Below are positions 41,370 to 55,514 of a DNA stretch of 64,000 nt, piece by piece. The notes beneath the pieces were generated by a model, which did not search any database, was not told where the DNA came from, and saw nothing but the letters and a program-made list of their open reading frames with translations. Made by a program: the position numbers and the translations under genes. Source of the stretch: Zhengitettix transpicula (Eukaryota > Arthropoda > Insecta > Orthoptera > Tetrigidae). Where the stretch lies: the NCBI GenBank assembly GCA_037074705.1, contig CM073591.1, positions 1,852,087 to 1,916,086 of the forward strand, given 5' to 3'. Position 1 is the first letter of the stretch. Each line of letters opens with the position of its first letter.

Positions 41370-43960
41370 ACAAGAAAGAAAAAACCTTGATATTTCACTC
41401 CGCCATCGGTGCTAATTTACGTGCTTCTTGATAAGAGAGAAGGCGTAGAAAAATTCGAACCTAAATGTCAACCACAGAGCCTTCATCTGCGCGGATTCCT
41501 TTGGAAGCGAGAAAGATCCAGCGACAGCAACGTCAGTGATTTTATCCTTGCTTCAGGCAATTCAAGGTCCTTTTAAACAACATAAATGAATTTCTACTGA
41601 ACATTACATTAATATTTTACTCCGACGAATATACGCAGTCTGTTTAGTGACATGTCAACTGCACTGTGTTGGTTATTTTACCTTAACCTGAGGAGGCTCC
41701 ATGGCGACGGGCGAAGCCAGTTAATTGTTGATACCTTATTATTACGCTGAACCTTCTGTCTTCCATTTTCGTTGCTCCCACATTGTTTCACCAACTCTTC
41801 GGCTCTCCCATTGTCGTTACGTTTGCGCCGCTATTAAGTGTTGCCAACTGACCAGTGCAGTTGCGTTTCTATAGGCTCTTCTTAGCACCTGACGAAAGGA
41901 AAATTGGGTGGCATTTATATTTACCCTTTTTTTCTGTAATGACTATCTTTTTTATTCGTAAATATAAGGATTGCTAGACATGCATTGTTGCCTCAGGCGA
42001 ACAAAACTTTAGAGATGCACAGTTTTTCGGACCCTGAAAGTGAGAGGTGTGTATGGTGGAATCAGTTTTCAGAGTTCCTGGTACCATGATTAAAAAGCGT
42101 TAATACCCAGCAGAGACAGACTGTATAAGAGTCCCCGGGTATTGGAATTGCAAGTGGACAGTCTGCTGTAATTCGTCTATTGCCATATTGATGCAATTAC
42201 CAAAGTTTTGAAAAACAACGTTATCAACAGTTGAGAGCAGGAAGTGCTTGTGTTTGAAAAATAAAACACGTTTAAATTCTGTGCAATATGGTCTATGTGT
42301 GATGTGCGACAATAATCGAGTGAGTTCGAGCCCAGACGAACAGCTAAGGGTAAAGTAAACAAAAAAGAATTAAATCGATTTTAAACCTAATGTATAAATT
42401 TCATGATCGTCAGATTTCTTAATTCAATAATTATTTTTATAATGTTTATTGTAATTATTAAATTGTCATTTTTGTAAGTATTTTATTGTCTGCGGCCCTG
42501 AGAATTAAGCCGTGGCACAACAATACAAACTTGTAAAATTTCAACTGATATAAGAAATTGTTATATTTAATTAAATTTGTTATATTTTCAATTTTTGTTT
42601 TCATTTTAAATCCTTTCATTTTAAGTTTATTTTCTTTATAATTTACAGTGTATTCATGGATATGAAAAGTATCAGTTATTACTGGGCCAAATAAAGCCTT
42701 AGGAATGTTTGTTAATCTCAGCAACATCCATAACCCCACATTTGACTCCAAACTCGATTGTTTTCGAGTTATTTTACTTTATTTAAAAAACATTCAAGTG
42801 TCTTTACTGTTAATAAAGATGTGATGTCAAACAACTCTGTTCTTAATGTACGTACGAGCCTAATTACACTGCTTATTTTTTCCTTAATTTACAGAATGAT
42901 TATGACAAAATGTCGAAAGCTTTCTCAAAATTTTATAAAATAAATCGGAGTGACTACTAAAGGTTTTTATTATTATTATTAATTATCTGGGCCCCCAGCG
43001 TTGCACGGGAACTCATTCTAATCACATTAACTATAAAATATATGAAATTAAGGTGATAAACTAATATTAGGGAAAAATCATGGAACGTTCCATATTTATA
43101 CCAGGTCAGTTTTACTAAAGAAAATTAGTTTCACAATTATTCGTATTGTTTTTTATTATTATCATTTGATGGATTATTGCTGGATAAAATTATACTTTAC
43201 ATTAAATCAAAATATTTCCGCTTTATTCCATTACGAAATAAAGGAACTATTTCCTTTGTTGTGCAGTGTCGTCTCTCTCGGGCGTGCTGTGACGTCGTGA
43301 TTTCTAGACGCGCAGAAGTTTAATACAAAATAATGACATTTTCATTTACAATTATTCCAAAATTTATTTTAGGGGTGTCTCCCCCCCCCCTCCCGCAAAA
43401 GTACCTATTTTCGTGTTTTTAAGAATTAGTGTACCTACTTTTTAGCAATTTGCCCGTGAATTAAAATATTTACAGAGATGAACGTTAATACATACATCCA
43501 GTTTTTTATTAAGTAGATTAAATTGTTGTTAGAATATGTTTCAACGAACAATTAAGGATGCGTTGTTTTTAAACTGTAATTTTAAAGTTTATTTAGACTC
43601 ATCCACCTGAGTTTTACTGTACCACGACAATCTCGGTAATTGCAGAGACGCTCCAATATTAAGCCCCAACGTGTTTGTGACTTTATTCCGCAACCTGTTA
43701 GTTATTTATGTGCCTGGAGCAGCCAAGTGAGAGAATTAAGAGCTGTAAGAATAAACACTGAAGACGTCACCGGGTTATCAATGCGCATGCGCGGACTGGA
43801 CGCACCAATTAATAAGTAATTAAATCGGTCGCGGTTTCTGTTATCGGAGCCTCGCTAATTGGGATGTTTTGGGGCGACCGTCCATAATTCCCTTCCAAAT
43901 GTCAACTGATTGACGGACGAGTCCTTATAAGAGGCGCGGCAACGCTGGAGCAGAGGAACG
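41370..43960. other. Gene-free flank between K8 and L2
   Basis: Counterpart of 26,820-29,240; AT-rich, no supported gene. The L2 TATA box is at about 43,925. Confidence 0.5.
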
Positions 43961-43969
43961 AGAGGAACC

Positions 43970-44260
43970 ATGGCGCAGCGCTTCAACTGGGGTGAGAATT
44001 TCCGTGACAACATCTGCCGGACGGCGAAAATCCTGATTAAAATTCATCCAGAGATTATGCAACCGCTCACAGTCTCAGTCGGTCTTGTAATAAATCTGAC
44101 TATTTAGACGAATTATAAATTATGAACTATATGGCGGTCAATCAGACCTCCCAATAATAAAAACAGATACAAAGTTTCTTCCACAGACTTGGGGACCTTC
44201 TCAAGAAACCGGGATACTTGTATCATCTTTAGACACAGACGGCCATATTGTTCATAATCG

Positions 44261-44312
<52 letters not shown>

Positions 44313-45675
44313 AACCAAATTTTCTCCTATGCTTATTTATCAATGATTTGCCCCACGTTGTGGTGCCAAAACGTAATAATCTATACGGGCGTCTTAATAA
44401 CAAAAAAATTAAACTTTATAACAAAACAGATTTATTAAACAAAAATTTACATTTATCAGAATTTAATACTATAAAAGATCTCTTTTTCTCATGGGTCTCT
44501 ACCTGGGCTTGACAATGGAACAGAATCGAAAAAGGCCCAACATGTATGTTTTAATTAAACAAAAAAAATATTTATTAAATTTATCAACGGATTTAACTTA
44601 CAGCTTGCTTCTAATTTTTAGTATAACAAAGAAGGGAACGAAATCTGACTGATATACTTTAAATAACGTTCACATCTGATTATATTGTTCATTCTAACTT
44701 ACTGTTTCTCGGGTCTCTTGGGCTCGTATCTTTAGATTCGCACTTCATATCTTACACGTTCATACACTTATTCCAACACAATCCCTCTGGTTCGCTGCTG
44801 CCTGGTTCTCCATATCTTGTTACGTCTCCTTATGTGTTCCTTGTGAAGTTCCTCGGTGTCGGTTGTCGTATCCGGTCGCACCTCCTCTGCGTTAAAAGTC
44901 GAATTCCAAACAGCACGCTGGCTCCACACTCATTACTGACTGCTGACTCACGTCTAACTCACGACTAAGTCTCGACTCTAAGTCCAACTCCAAACTGCCT
45001 CTTTCCTCCTCCTCACTTTCCGTCCAACTCCACACTGCCTCTTTCCTCCTCCTCACTTTCCATCCAACTCCACACTGCTTTAACAATAGGATATTCCTCT
45101 ATATATACTGCTAGCATCTCGGTTCCTCTCCCGGTTCAAAAGTCCGTCGCCATGGTAAATGCGACAGAATCCCATTAACGAGATTTACTTTCTTGCCGCT
45201 GGAGTCCTTCCTTTCCTCGCTTCACAAGTGCGCGACACTAATTTCCCTTGCAGCTGCTAGGCCCTTCGTCACGTCTCATTGCAATTACTTTGCAATTTAC
45301 CCTTGTCCGTTTGACCAGAACTTCCTATAACAAATCGCCGTTTCCCGATCTTTTCAAGTTACGGCCTCCTTTCTTGTCCCAAGCAAATACGCCAACTGTC
45401 AGGTCATTTATCCTAACTCAATGTCTTTCAAAGACCCATACATCTCGTTCGCTCTTAAGTTCTGACCCCTCCACACGTGCGTCGTGACGAATTTCTTCCG
45501 ACAGAAACCGTCCTTCCAAGTTACGCTTCTGACGGCAAATCTCCCTAGTCGGAGATAAATGTCTTTTGCTTCTTCAAAGAGCCCCTAATCATTTTTCACA
45601 CGCTTTCTCTTCACCACTCGTGTGCTGTTCCGAGCCAATGCCTCTAATTTCATGCATTACATTATTTAATGCATT

Positions 45676-45739
<64 letters not shown>

Positions 45740-48137
45740 AATAAGTGATTTTAAATATTCATACTAGTTGTCTTGGTGTGGGAATGTTGGAGATAATTCC
45801 CATAGTACTAGGAGTAGACTGGGTCATGAAACACAAAGTAATACTTAATTTCCAGGAAATAATGTAGCCGCTCCGCTACCTTCCTTGCGTTTTTTCGTTG
45901 ATTATTCATGTTTGGGCGCCAGGTAATTTTTTGGAGAAAATCACCAAAACAACTTTTTAATCTTTCATAAATTTATTTAATTGAACACGAGATATAATAA
46001 ACTCCAGGGCGTGGTTTATAAAACTTTTAAATCTAGTTGGACCACGTCCATCCGTGGTCGAGTCCAGTCTGGAACTGACCATTACGCTTCTCCCCTTCGC
46101 CGGCCTAAAATAACATTGCATTTCCGGCACCTGCAGTCACCCCCGCCAAGGGCGCTCGACCGTACCTCGCAACAATCATGTTACAATATATATATTGTAA
46201 TAAGTGATTTTAAATACTAAAACTAGTTGTCTTGGTGTGGAAATGTTGGAAATAAAATTTTTTCACACGGCTGGTCATTGGGACCAAGTTTACGGTGACA
46301 TGAAGCGGGGTTTGCGAGGGACGCTTTGGCAGGTCATTTTCTGAAAATGTATTTAAGGTCCACCAGTTGTGGCTTGATTATCCCGCGTTTAGATTCGTAA
46401 ACCGCGTTTTTTATCACAATCGGTTAATTTGTATAAAATGGTGTGGTTTAGTTTTTCGCAAAATGTGAGTAATTTAGATTGCAATTCTAATATGTGTGTC
46501 CATGAATCTAAAATTGGTTCTGTTTCAATATACGTTAGTATGTTTAAGTGTTATTGTACTACTTGTAGTGTATCAAGGTGATCATAATAAATACCTGATT
46601 CGTTTTGTAACTGGGGCGTCTGACTCTGTCTCTATTTTCGCGAAACGTGGGGCCACATGTGTAAATGTTTCTTTCTCTAAAGTTTGTGTATGAAATTCGT
46701 ATTAAGTATTATCTGTGTTTACGACTGATGATGACATGTCTGCGAGGGCTATTCTCTAGCAGGCAATACCTGTGAATGATGTTCTCTCGGAGGTAGAACC
46801 ATGTAGGAGAGATACGAAGGGGTTACGTTTGGGGATGCTTTTTTCCTCTCCGGTTTTGAACTAAGGTTCCACCAATCAGAGGCACCTCGGCCTGTTCAGA
46901 GAGGTGTATGCTCCGGGGTCACAGACCTTGGGCATACAGTAATAGTTGTCCGCTATTCCCATTGGAATAGTCGGCCAACTGCCTCTTAAATTGGTCGAGG
47001 CACGGAGAAGGGAATGCTGCGTCCCCACAGCGAACTCATCTCCCGCTATCGGAAGGGCGTGGGACAAGTACCTAATGCCCGACTTACCTGATGCAGGCTT
47101 TTCTATGGTTTGTCCTGCATTTCTTTACGCGCATGCCAGGTAGGATCCTTGAAATATAGCTCGCGGGCTCTAGTTAACCCCTGGATACCTTCCTCTACCC
47201 TTCCGCCTCCCCCCTTTCAAATCCCTTCCTATGCTATTAAAGGGGAGTTGCCACCATGTGCATTACCCTCATGTAGCCTGTTACCTAAAAAAAAAGACTG
47301 ATGATAAGAGATGAAGGTCTCCGTGGTTGTGCTGCAGCCGTGTTGCTGCTGCTGCTGCCTGACTCACCGCTGTCACGGCTACATGTCGCCATGTCGCCAT
47401 GTCGCTTCGACTGCTCGTCCAAATACGAGCCCGTGTGCACCTCGGGCCCGATCGATCTCAGAACATTCTACAGCGAATGCCACATGAAAATGCACAACTG
47501 CAAGCACAGAGAATGTGAGTACGGGGTTGAGGATCAATGAGACAACTGGAACTGTAAATATGTATTGTAATAATTAGAAGAAGTTATTAATTAACAATTA
47601 ATTGTTATACTAAGAATTCAATGAATTAAATAACAATTAATTTGCCTCTCCTTGGCAGGAAAATTTATGTAATACTCAATAGAAATTAAACTATTATTAT
47701 TAATTAACGGGAGAATTTATTTACTAAATTTAAAATGAGAGGATGTTAAATAATCACAGAATTTAAACCTCAGAAGTTCTCGTTCTGATTAAGGGTTCTA
47801 TTCTCCTATGACTTTTCAAACACTTTAGCGCCTTTCTGCTTCGCTGAATCTCTAATTGTTTGCAGGTCACGTGACGCTCGCTTACTTTATTTTTTATTCT
47901 GTTCACCTTCTTCTCTCTCAATATCTGGCAACTACGCTGCGAACGTCTATGCCGCCAATAATTAAACATTATAATATCCACAATATACACACATGCAGCA
48001 TCTCATAACTCGGTCCAGACGTAGTGACGAAGGTTCTGCTTTACAAGTTACGTTCCTTTCAACAGTTTTATTTTTTATCTTTTGCAGACTACACCGTAAA
48101 CTATGAAGGAGAATGCCGGCCACTAATTCCAAACTGA
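43970..48137 (+). CDS. L2: secreted Kazal-type inhibitor (P1 Ser), unit A copy
   Basis: Exons 43970-43991, 47338-47514, 48088-48137; protein identical to L1, stop TGA. AATAAA at 48,201-48,206. Intron 1 has the same repeats as in L1 (AT arrays 44,262-44,307 and 45,679-45,736, protease remnant 45,763-45,867, R1 46,834-47,295), all present before the tandem duplication. Confidence 0.85.
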
Positions 48138-48209
48138 AGACACCTTCACCGGGCCATATATTTGTCTATTGTGTAACTAAACTGCAACACTGAGACGATT
48201 AATAAAATG

Positions 48210-49060
48210 TTGAAACTAAAGGCCTGGAAATTCCATTCTTCACCGCCCACTTAATCGTTTCCATAGTTAAATAGTTTAATCTCTATTTTCAGATATCTTT
48301 CCACTTTACGTCATTTCAGGCCAGTAAAATATCAATTCTTTCTCTAACTTTGACACAATTAACCTCTAATTAACATAATATTATCTGCATCTATTTTTGG
48401 TTGAAGTAATGTCCCTAAGCCTAGCTCATATTATGAAATAATGTTGTTAATTAACTGTATTTTCTTTAATTGTAATAACCCGTATTTAATTAAGTTGTAA
48501 TTTGATGCAGCTAGCAGCGGGAAAACTGAACATTATTTTGAAAAAATTGTTTCATTATTTTTGCTATTAGCGAGAAAAGTGAAAAATTAAGTGGTTTTTA
48601 GGCCACAGGAACTTTTCCAGAGGCCTTTGGCATTGAAAAAATTGCGGGGGGGTTTTCACTAATGGCCACGACAATGTGAGGGGAAAAATGCCGGACCTTG
48701 TGCTCGTGGCGCAGTGACATAAAGGAGTCACTTCTGCAAAACCGTCATTTTACAAACTTTACTGCGCGTGCTTGACGTGATGTAGGTAGGAATTATCTTG
48801 TGATCGTGTTAGAACAGTTGGCCATCTACCTTCCAAACTGGAGAAGAGAATTCTACAGCACCGCAAGGAAAGGCGTGGGACAAGTAGCAAAAGAACGATC
48901 TGCCTGATTCAGGTTTCCTGGGATGTCTCCTTCAGCACTTCTAGGCGAATGACCGGGGACATCAGGGAACAAACACCTAGCGTCCCCACTTCTTGTTGTC
49001 TAGAAAAGAAAGAGATCACGACGTTCATGCCAAGGTGAAAACAGTACAATAGTTAAGGTA
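48210..49060. other. Gene-free stretch downstream of L2
   Basis: Counterpart of 33,540-34,390; AT-rich with a partial R1-like block; nothing coding. Confidence 0.5.
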
Positions 49061-49066
49061 CATGTA

Positions 49067-49570
49067 CAGGGTGTTTCAAAAAGAATCGTACAATGTTCCA
49101 TGTATATATTATAAAAATTAATGGTCTCGTAAAATGACGGTTTCTTTTGTACTAAAGGAAATTAATCGCAATTTTTTTACCTAAGAAGTCAAAGATCCTC
49201 CACTGAGATTCACGGCACTTCCACGCAGTATTTAAATTCGTTCAAAGTCTCTAGCGAACACGCATTGAGCTAATTCGCTTTCGCAGTTGTTGTTACGCAG
49301 TGCGATCATTCTCGCTGGAAGTGGATGAAGGGGAAACTGAGTATGTTATGAATTCCCACAAGGATCGGAGATTTTGGTGGCCAGTAAAGTAAGACTGATT
49401 CACTTTTGTCCAGGTCGGCCGATCCATCCCTGAGGAAGCATATTATTTAAGATCTGTCGAACGTACAGGCTTCAGCGTGGAACCACATTGACAATTGTTC
49501 AGTCACGTAGGGGTTAAAGCTGAATAGTTATGAATTTCTTAAATCGGAAGAGTATTTTTGAAACACCCTA
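49067..49570. mobile_element. 504-bp mariner-type element, unit A copy
   Basis: Same terminal repeats and TA flanks as 34397-34900; inherited by duplication, not a new insertion. Confidence 0.7.
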
Positions 49571-49648
49571 TAGACAGAAACACTGGTGGGTGACGTAGCT
49601 GTTTATTGATTGAGATGATTAATTTTCTTTATCTTAAGAGGATTACGG

Positions 49649-49690
49649 TCATGGCTTAGATTGAAGGAAAGGATCCCAGGTCAGCTTCAT
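49649..49690 (-). pseudogene. Orphan K6 start codon at the unit A/B junction
   Basis: The K6 promoter, TATA box and ATG survive, but after MKL the frame runs into foreign sequence (TWDPFLQSKP, stop). All Kazal coding exons are lost at the duplication breakpoint at 49,680/49,681. Confidence 0.75.
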
Positions 49691-49789
49691 GGCGACTGTG
49701 AGTTGGCCTGTTGGGTCTCTTCCTTTATAAGCAACCAGTGCGGAGAAACCTTGATATTTCGCACCGCCATCGGTGCTAATTTACGTTCT

Positions 49790-51210
49790 TCTTGATAAGA
49801 GAGAAGACGTAATAAAATTCGAACCTAAATGTCAACCACAGAGCCTTCATCTGCGCGGATTCCATTGGAAGCGAGAAAGATCCATACACATCAACGTCAG
49901 TGATTTTATCCTTGCTTCAGGCAATTCAAGGTGCTTTAGAACAACATAAATAAAGTCCCACTGAACGTTACATTAATATTTTACTCCGACGATCATACGC
50001 AGTCAGTTTAGTGGCAGGATAACTGCACTGTGTTGGTTACGTTAGCGAAACCTGAGGAGGATTCGTGGCGACGGGCGAAACCACTTAATTGTTGATCCCT
50101 TATTATTACGCTGAACTTTCTGTTTCCCATTGTCGTTGCTCCCTCATTGTTACGCCAACCCTTCAGCTCTCCCATTGTCGTTTCGTTTTGTCGCTATTTA
50201 TTTTTGTCAACTGAATATAGTAGTTACGTTTGTGTAGGTTCTTCTTAGCCCCTGACAAAAAGAACAAAGATCCCAGAAAGTTATTTGTGTTTGAAAACTA
50301 GAACATCTTTAAACTCATTAACATTCTGTGATCTGTTTGAAATGTTAACTGAGGTCGAGCCCAGACGAAAAGCTAACAGAAAAGTAAACAAAAAAAATTT
50401 ATTAATTGTTAACATAATGTGTGAATATAATTATTTCAATAATTATTTAATTAAGGAATATTTTGCATTGTAATTATTTTATTGTCATTTATGTTACTTT
50501 CTTTATGGTAGGCGGCTCCTAGAATTAAGCTGTGGCACAACAATACCAAATGGAAAATTTCATGTGATATAAGAATTTGTTTTATTTAATTAATTTTGTT
50601 ATATTTTCAATTTTTGTTTTAATTTTTAATCCTTTCATTTAAAGTTTTATTTATTTATAACGAAAGGTTTATCTTCCCTTTAAAATCTAATTATCTAAAT
50701 TTGTAAAAAAAATTCATTATTACAATGCATGTATATATATATTGTAATACTAATTAAAGGCCAGTTTTTGATTTTAGTAATTGAGAAGCTAATGCTGCGT
50801 CCTCTCCCCAATAATCACAAGGACACGTGTGGGACAAGAACCACCAAGATCTCGTCCTATCTGACACTTTTTTATCCTGTTTAGGTGAATCCTGGGGGCG
50901 TAGAAAACCATTTCAATTCCATTCCTGTCCTATTGAGAGTCAGAGTCCGCCCATGCTGCATGTCAACGCCCCAATAAACGTCAGTTATTATCATTAATAT
51001 AAATTTGAACCAACGAACCTTAATCCAACTTCTTCTTGTACTTCCACACTTACGCCTCATCTTATGCTCACGAATAGGATCCAAGGTTAGGGAAAAGAAA
51101 CAAGAACATAAGCTGGGCCATGCGCACAAGCAAGGACATTGTAATTATTGTTGCTTCTACAGAGATTCATTATTAAGAATAAGTGCAAAACCTTCGACGA
51201 TTGGCAGACC
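49790..51210. other. Gene-free flank, counterpart of 35,640-37,070
   Basis: Same content as in unit A; no supported gene. Confidence 0.5.
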
Positions 51211-51218
51211 TGCTACTA

Positions 51219-52377
51219 TCAGTTATCTGGCTTTATTCCTGGGCAGAAACCTTTGTGGATCTTCACGTAATCTGGAAACAAGATTTATTGTTGTGTATTA
51301 TTTGCTTAACTGCATATTTAATTTATATTATTCAATTCATAATTATATTCTGTACGTTAGAAATTAACCACACTCAGGACGGTTAATATCGGAACTAAGC
51401 GTTGCGTTGTCGATGTGAACGGGCTGAATGAGATGAACAATCCGGTTGGGCAAAACAATTCGTTACTCTTGATGAGTAAAAAGCAAATCTGTTAATGGCT
51501 GGTTGCGACAGAAGATTGTGGAAAAGCAGGTGAGGAGAACATCCTGAGGGTGGACGTCGTCGAGTGAAGGCGAGGGTCGTGATTCCGTATTCATTACATC
51601 AACATTATGCTGCAGTGGTGGATAAACTGTAGTTAAAAGTTGGGAACATAACCCTCTGTGTTTCCTCCACCCCCACACCCGTTCCCACCCATCGAAGACG
51701 AATGTGATTTGGACCACCACCGAAGGTAACGATATATTTAATTGTGCTTGTCAACCTGAAGACATCCATAGTTTACTGGCAGCGTTGACAACGTTCCACT
51801 GACGTCATTCACCTCCGCGTTATCACCCTCTAAGATGGGCACTTTTACTTTATGACAGAAGACATCACGCTTTATTGACGATGTAACACCTGACGACATC
51901 CACCGCTCCGTAACGGTCACTCAGACGAAAGTGGAAGTTTTTAGTGACGTCATCTCACCATTGCTTTACGTCCATAATGAGAGAAGCACCGGTGCCTTAG
52001 GACAACAGTATCATCTTTTCTGGTGAAGGATCCACGAAACTACACTCAATTTTGAAAAGATGTGATTAACCAGTGGAACAGAAACAAACTGCTGACCTGC
52101 TGTTCTACTTACCGTCATTGGTGTTGCAGTTGAATGTTATCATGAAGCAAGCGTTAAGAAACGATTTGTATTCACCGTGGCTGTTCTTGGCGCAAAGGTC
52201 GTCCTCAATATAAGGGCAATAGGGGTCGCATTTAGGTTTCGCCTTCGAATGAACTGAGCAGACGACCAGGGAAGCGACCACCAGGGCTGGAAGGAGCACA
52301 GCGACGTGAGAAGAGCGTCTACGGCAGAAGGACAAATCATAGAGACGATACTCACCGAGGACAACGTTCAACTTCAT
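51219..52377 (-). CDS. K9: Kazal-type inhibitor, unit B copy of K7 (P1 Tyr)
   Basis: Exons 52356-52377, 52113-52286, 51219-51271; 82 aa, coding sequence gives the same protein as K7. A base difference in intron 1 (AGAGCG versus AGAACG) restores the version common to other K genes. TATA box at 52411-52418. Confidence 0.9.
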
Positions 52378-52419
52378 GGTGACTATGAGTTGGTCTGCAG
52401 CGTCCCTTCCTTTATAAGC

Positions 52420-54005
52420 AAACCCTTGATATTTAGCAACGCCTGCGGGGCTAATTAACGGGCTTCGGCTAAGAGTAAATACGTAATAAAAACAAAACAT
52501 AAAAATGAAAGGCCAACCTGCGAGCTCCACGAATTCTTTTGGAAAAGACAAATATCCAGCAACATCAACATTTGTGATTTATCTCTGTGTGAGGCGAATA
52601 ACGATGCTTTAAAATCCAGGTGTGGAGAATTGAAACTGGCTTGAGTTTACTACATACACGAGAGTAAAAGTAATGGGTTCAGTTAAAATACCATAAACGC
52701 TCAGTGATAAGACGTGATGGTCCTGTAACATCTTGCCCAAAGCCAGTCCAACTTTCACTCTCAATTCCGTTGAGGTCGTTCATTAAGAGGTTCCAATGTG
52801 AGGAGCAGAAGGAATGCGTCCATTGCCCCCTTCCCCGCCTTTCCACGTCTAGACCTTTTATTCGTAATACAACTCGTGTTCTCTGTTACCACCCACACTT
52901 TCGGATCTCCGTGAAGCGTCGGGCGAGTAGTTGTACGTTCGTATACTCCTGCGAGCTTCCTTATTGTTCTTATTTAATATACTATTATTGATTATTTAAT
53001 TTGGGTGATTTATAATTTTTATTATATATTTTATTTTGGGTTTATTTATTTGCAAGTTTTTATTTTATTATCCTTTGTATGTTATCGTTTACGGTCTGTT
53101 TGATGTTGTTTATTTTAATACATTGTGAAATTTTGTCCTTCACACACAATCGGTTCTAGGATATGAGAGTCAAGTCCAATGACGAGTAAATGGAGGTTTA
53201 TGATTTATTCACTTCATTATATTATTCTCATTATTAAATTAACATTCAAACAAACAAATACTGTGAATAATTTATTAGAATTTTGTATAGTATTTAGAAA
53301 CTTATTTATTATCTGTGTGCTTTCTTAATTAACTTTAGTGACGAATTGTATTTCCTCATAAGAGGCTAATGGAGGATAAATCTAACTGTCCCCCGTGTTA
53401 TGTAATAGTCTGTCTTTGGAAGAGTCGATGTCAGGAGTTACGGTCCCTTCAAATCCGCCTCTTTTACCTTACAGCATTCAGGGTGCCACAGTGATGACCA
53501 TCGTGAGTACGACGGACGTGTTCTGGTGTGATGCATTATTCTCCTGATTCTTTCCATACAAATTCTACGACATGACAAAACTGGAAACTATTGCTTTGCC
53601 ACGATGATACACGAGTAATCGCAGAGAAGCAAGACGGACAAGTAAGTGACGCGCCTGATGCAGTTCTTCATTCTGGCGACCATAGATGACATATATCACT
53701 TCCCTTCCTAAGTCTGTGAGAGTCAGAGCGCACCATGATAGATATATAAATAGAACCACTGAAGAGTGACCTCGTTTTTCCTTAATTGAAACAACTACAA
53801 TGGTTACTTGATCTTTCAGCATTTTATTCCTTAAATAATTACGACCGTGCCTTAGACTGGAGGAAGGGAACGAAGGTCGCGGAAAGGTTCAGACAAGGTA
53901 GACGATTGTTATACGCCTGGATAGACATGAATTATTATCGGTTTTACAACGATTAATATTTAAATAGAATGCAGACATCAACAATCGATTCGAATCAGAC
54001 TTGCT
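52420..54005. other. Flank between K9 and K10, with conserved open block copy 4
   Basis: Counterpart of 38,280-39,860. The minus-strand open block is at 53,565-53,822, identical in frame to the unit A copy. Confidence 0.4.
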
Positions 54006-54009
54006 CCTC

Positions 54010-54062
54010 TCAGGTCACTGGATCTAAACCTGGGCAGAAACCGTCGTGTACGTTTATGTAAT
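54010..54062 (-). CDS. Alternative terminal exon 3b of K10
   Basis: Counterpart of 39866-39918, with the final cysteine intact. Confidence 0.5.
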
Positions 54063-54275
54063 CTGGAAACAAGAATGTTGGTAACACGGGATTCAAGGAA
54101 GTTTACTAGTTGGATGGCAACAGCGTCAGTGAAGGATCCAAGGTTAGGAAAAAGAAACAAGAACATAAGCTAGGTCATGCGCACAAGCATGGACATTGTA
54201 ATTATTGTTGGTTCTACAGAGATTCATTTTTACGAATAAGTGCTAAACCTTCAACGATTGGCAGACCTGCTACTA

Positions 54276-55470
54276 TCAGTCATATGGCTTTATTCCTGGG
54301 CAGAAACCATCGTGGATCCACACGTAATCTGGAAACAAGATTGATTGTTGTGTATTATTTGGATAATTGCGTAAGTTAATTATTTTATTTCATATAAAAT
54401 AATATTTTGCACATTAAAAATTAGCCATTACTATGGACGATTGATTTTGGAACAGGGCGTCGCCATGTCCATGTGAACGGGCTGAATCAGAAAAGAATAC
54501 GGTTGGGCAAAACATTTTCTAATCCGCGAATTGTAATAAAAACTTCTGTTATGCTTGGTTTGGACAGAAGATTGTGGAAAAGTAGGTGAGGAGAACATCC
54601 TGAGGGTGGATGTCGAAGAGTGAAGGCATCTGTCGTGATGTCGTGTTCATTACATCAACATTAAACTGCAGTAGTGAAACAATTGTAGTGAAATGTTGGG
54701 AACTTCACCTGCTGTTTACATCCACCCCATCCCCGTCCCCCCTCTATGGAAGCCAAACGTAATTTGCATCACCAACGAAGGTAACGCCATTTTTTATTCC
54801 CCTTTTCAACGTGCGACGACGTTCTTAGTTTATAGACAACGCCAACTGGCAGCGCAGACAACGTTACACTGACGTCATCCACCTCCGCGTTATCACCCTC
54901 AAAGAAAGGCACTTTTACTATAAGGTAGCAGACATCACGCTTTATTGACAATGTTCCACCTGAAGTCATCCACCGCTACATACCTGTTACTCAGAAGAAA
55001 GAGGAAGTTTTTAGTGACGCCATCTCACCATTGCATTACGTCCATCATGAGAACAGCACCACTGCACTTGGAGAACAGTACCATCGTTTAGGTGTAAAGA
55101 TCCACGAAATTCAACCCCACTTTGAAATTATGCGCTTGACCAGTGGGACAGCGACAAACTGCTGACCGCCTGTTTTAGCTATGCCAATTATACCTCGTCT
55201 GTCCTTACCATAATTCAATCTGCAGTTCATGTTCTCCATGCAGTCGGAGTTTTCAAACGATTGGTATTTACCGCGGCTGTTCCTGGCGCAAAGCGGGTGC
55301 AGAATCTTAGTGCATTGGATTATGCATTTAGGTTTTGCCTTAGAATGAACTGAGCAGACGACAAGGGAAGCGACCACCAAGGCTGGAAGGAGCGCAGAGA
55401 GGTGAGAAGAGCGTCTACGGCAGGACTCATCAGAGAGACGATACTCACCGAGGACAACGTTCAGCTTCAT
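54276..55470 (-). CDS. K10: Kazal-type inhibitor, unit B copy of K8 (P1 Lys)
   Basis: Exons 55449-55470, 55209-55382, 54276-54328; 82 aa, same protein as K8, same 66-nt intron 1 and same variant TATA element. Confidence 0.9.
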
Positions 55471-55514
55471 GGCGACTGTGAGTTGGCCTGGAGGGTCTCT
55501 TCCTGTATAAGCTA

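Larger units (their letters stand above)
35537..49680. repeat. Tandem unit A (about 14.14 kb)
   Basis: Direct repeat of 49,681-63,820, holding K7, K8 and L2. It starts TCAGCTTCAT inside exon 1 of K6 and ends GGATCCCAGG. Corresponding features are offset by 14,140-14,144 bp in unit B. Differences seen by eye are scattered single bases and AT-repeat length. Confidence 0.92.
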
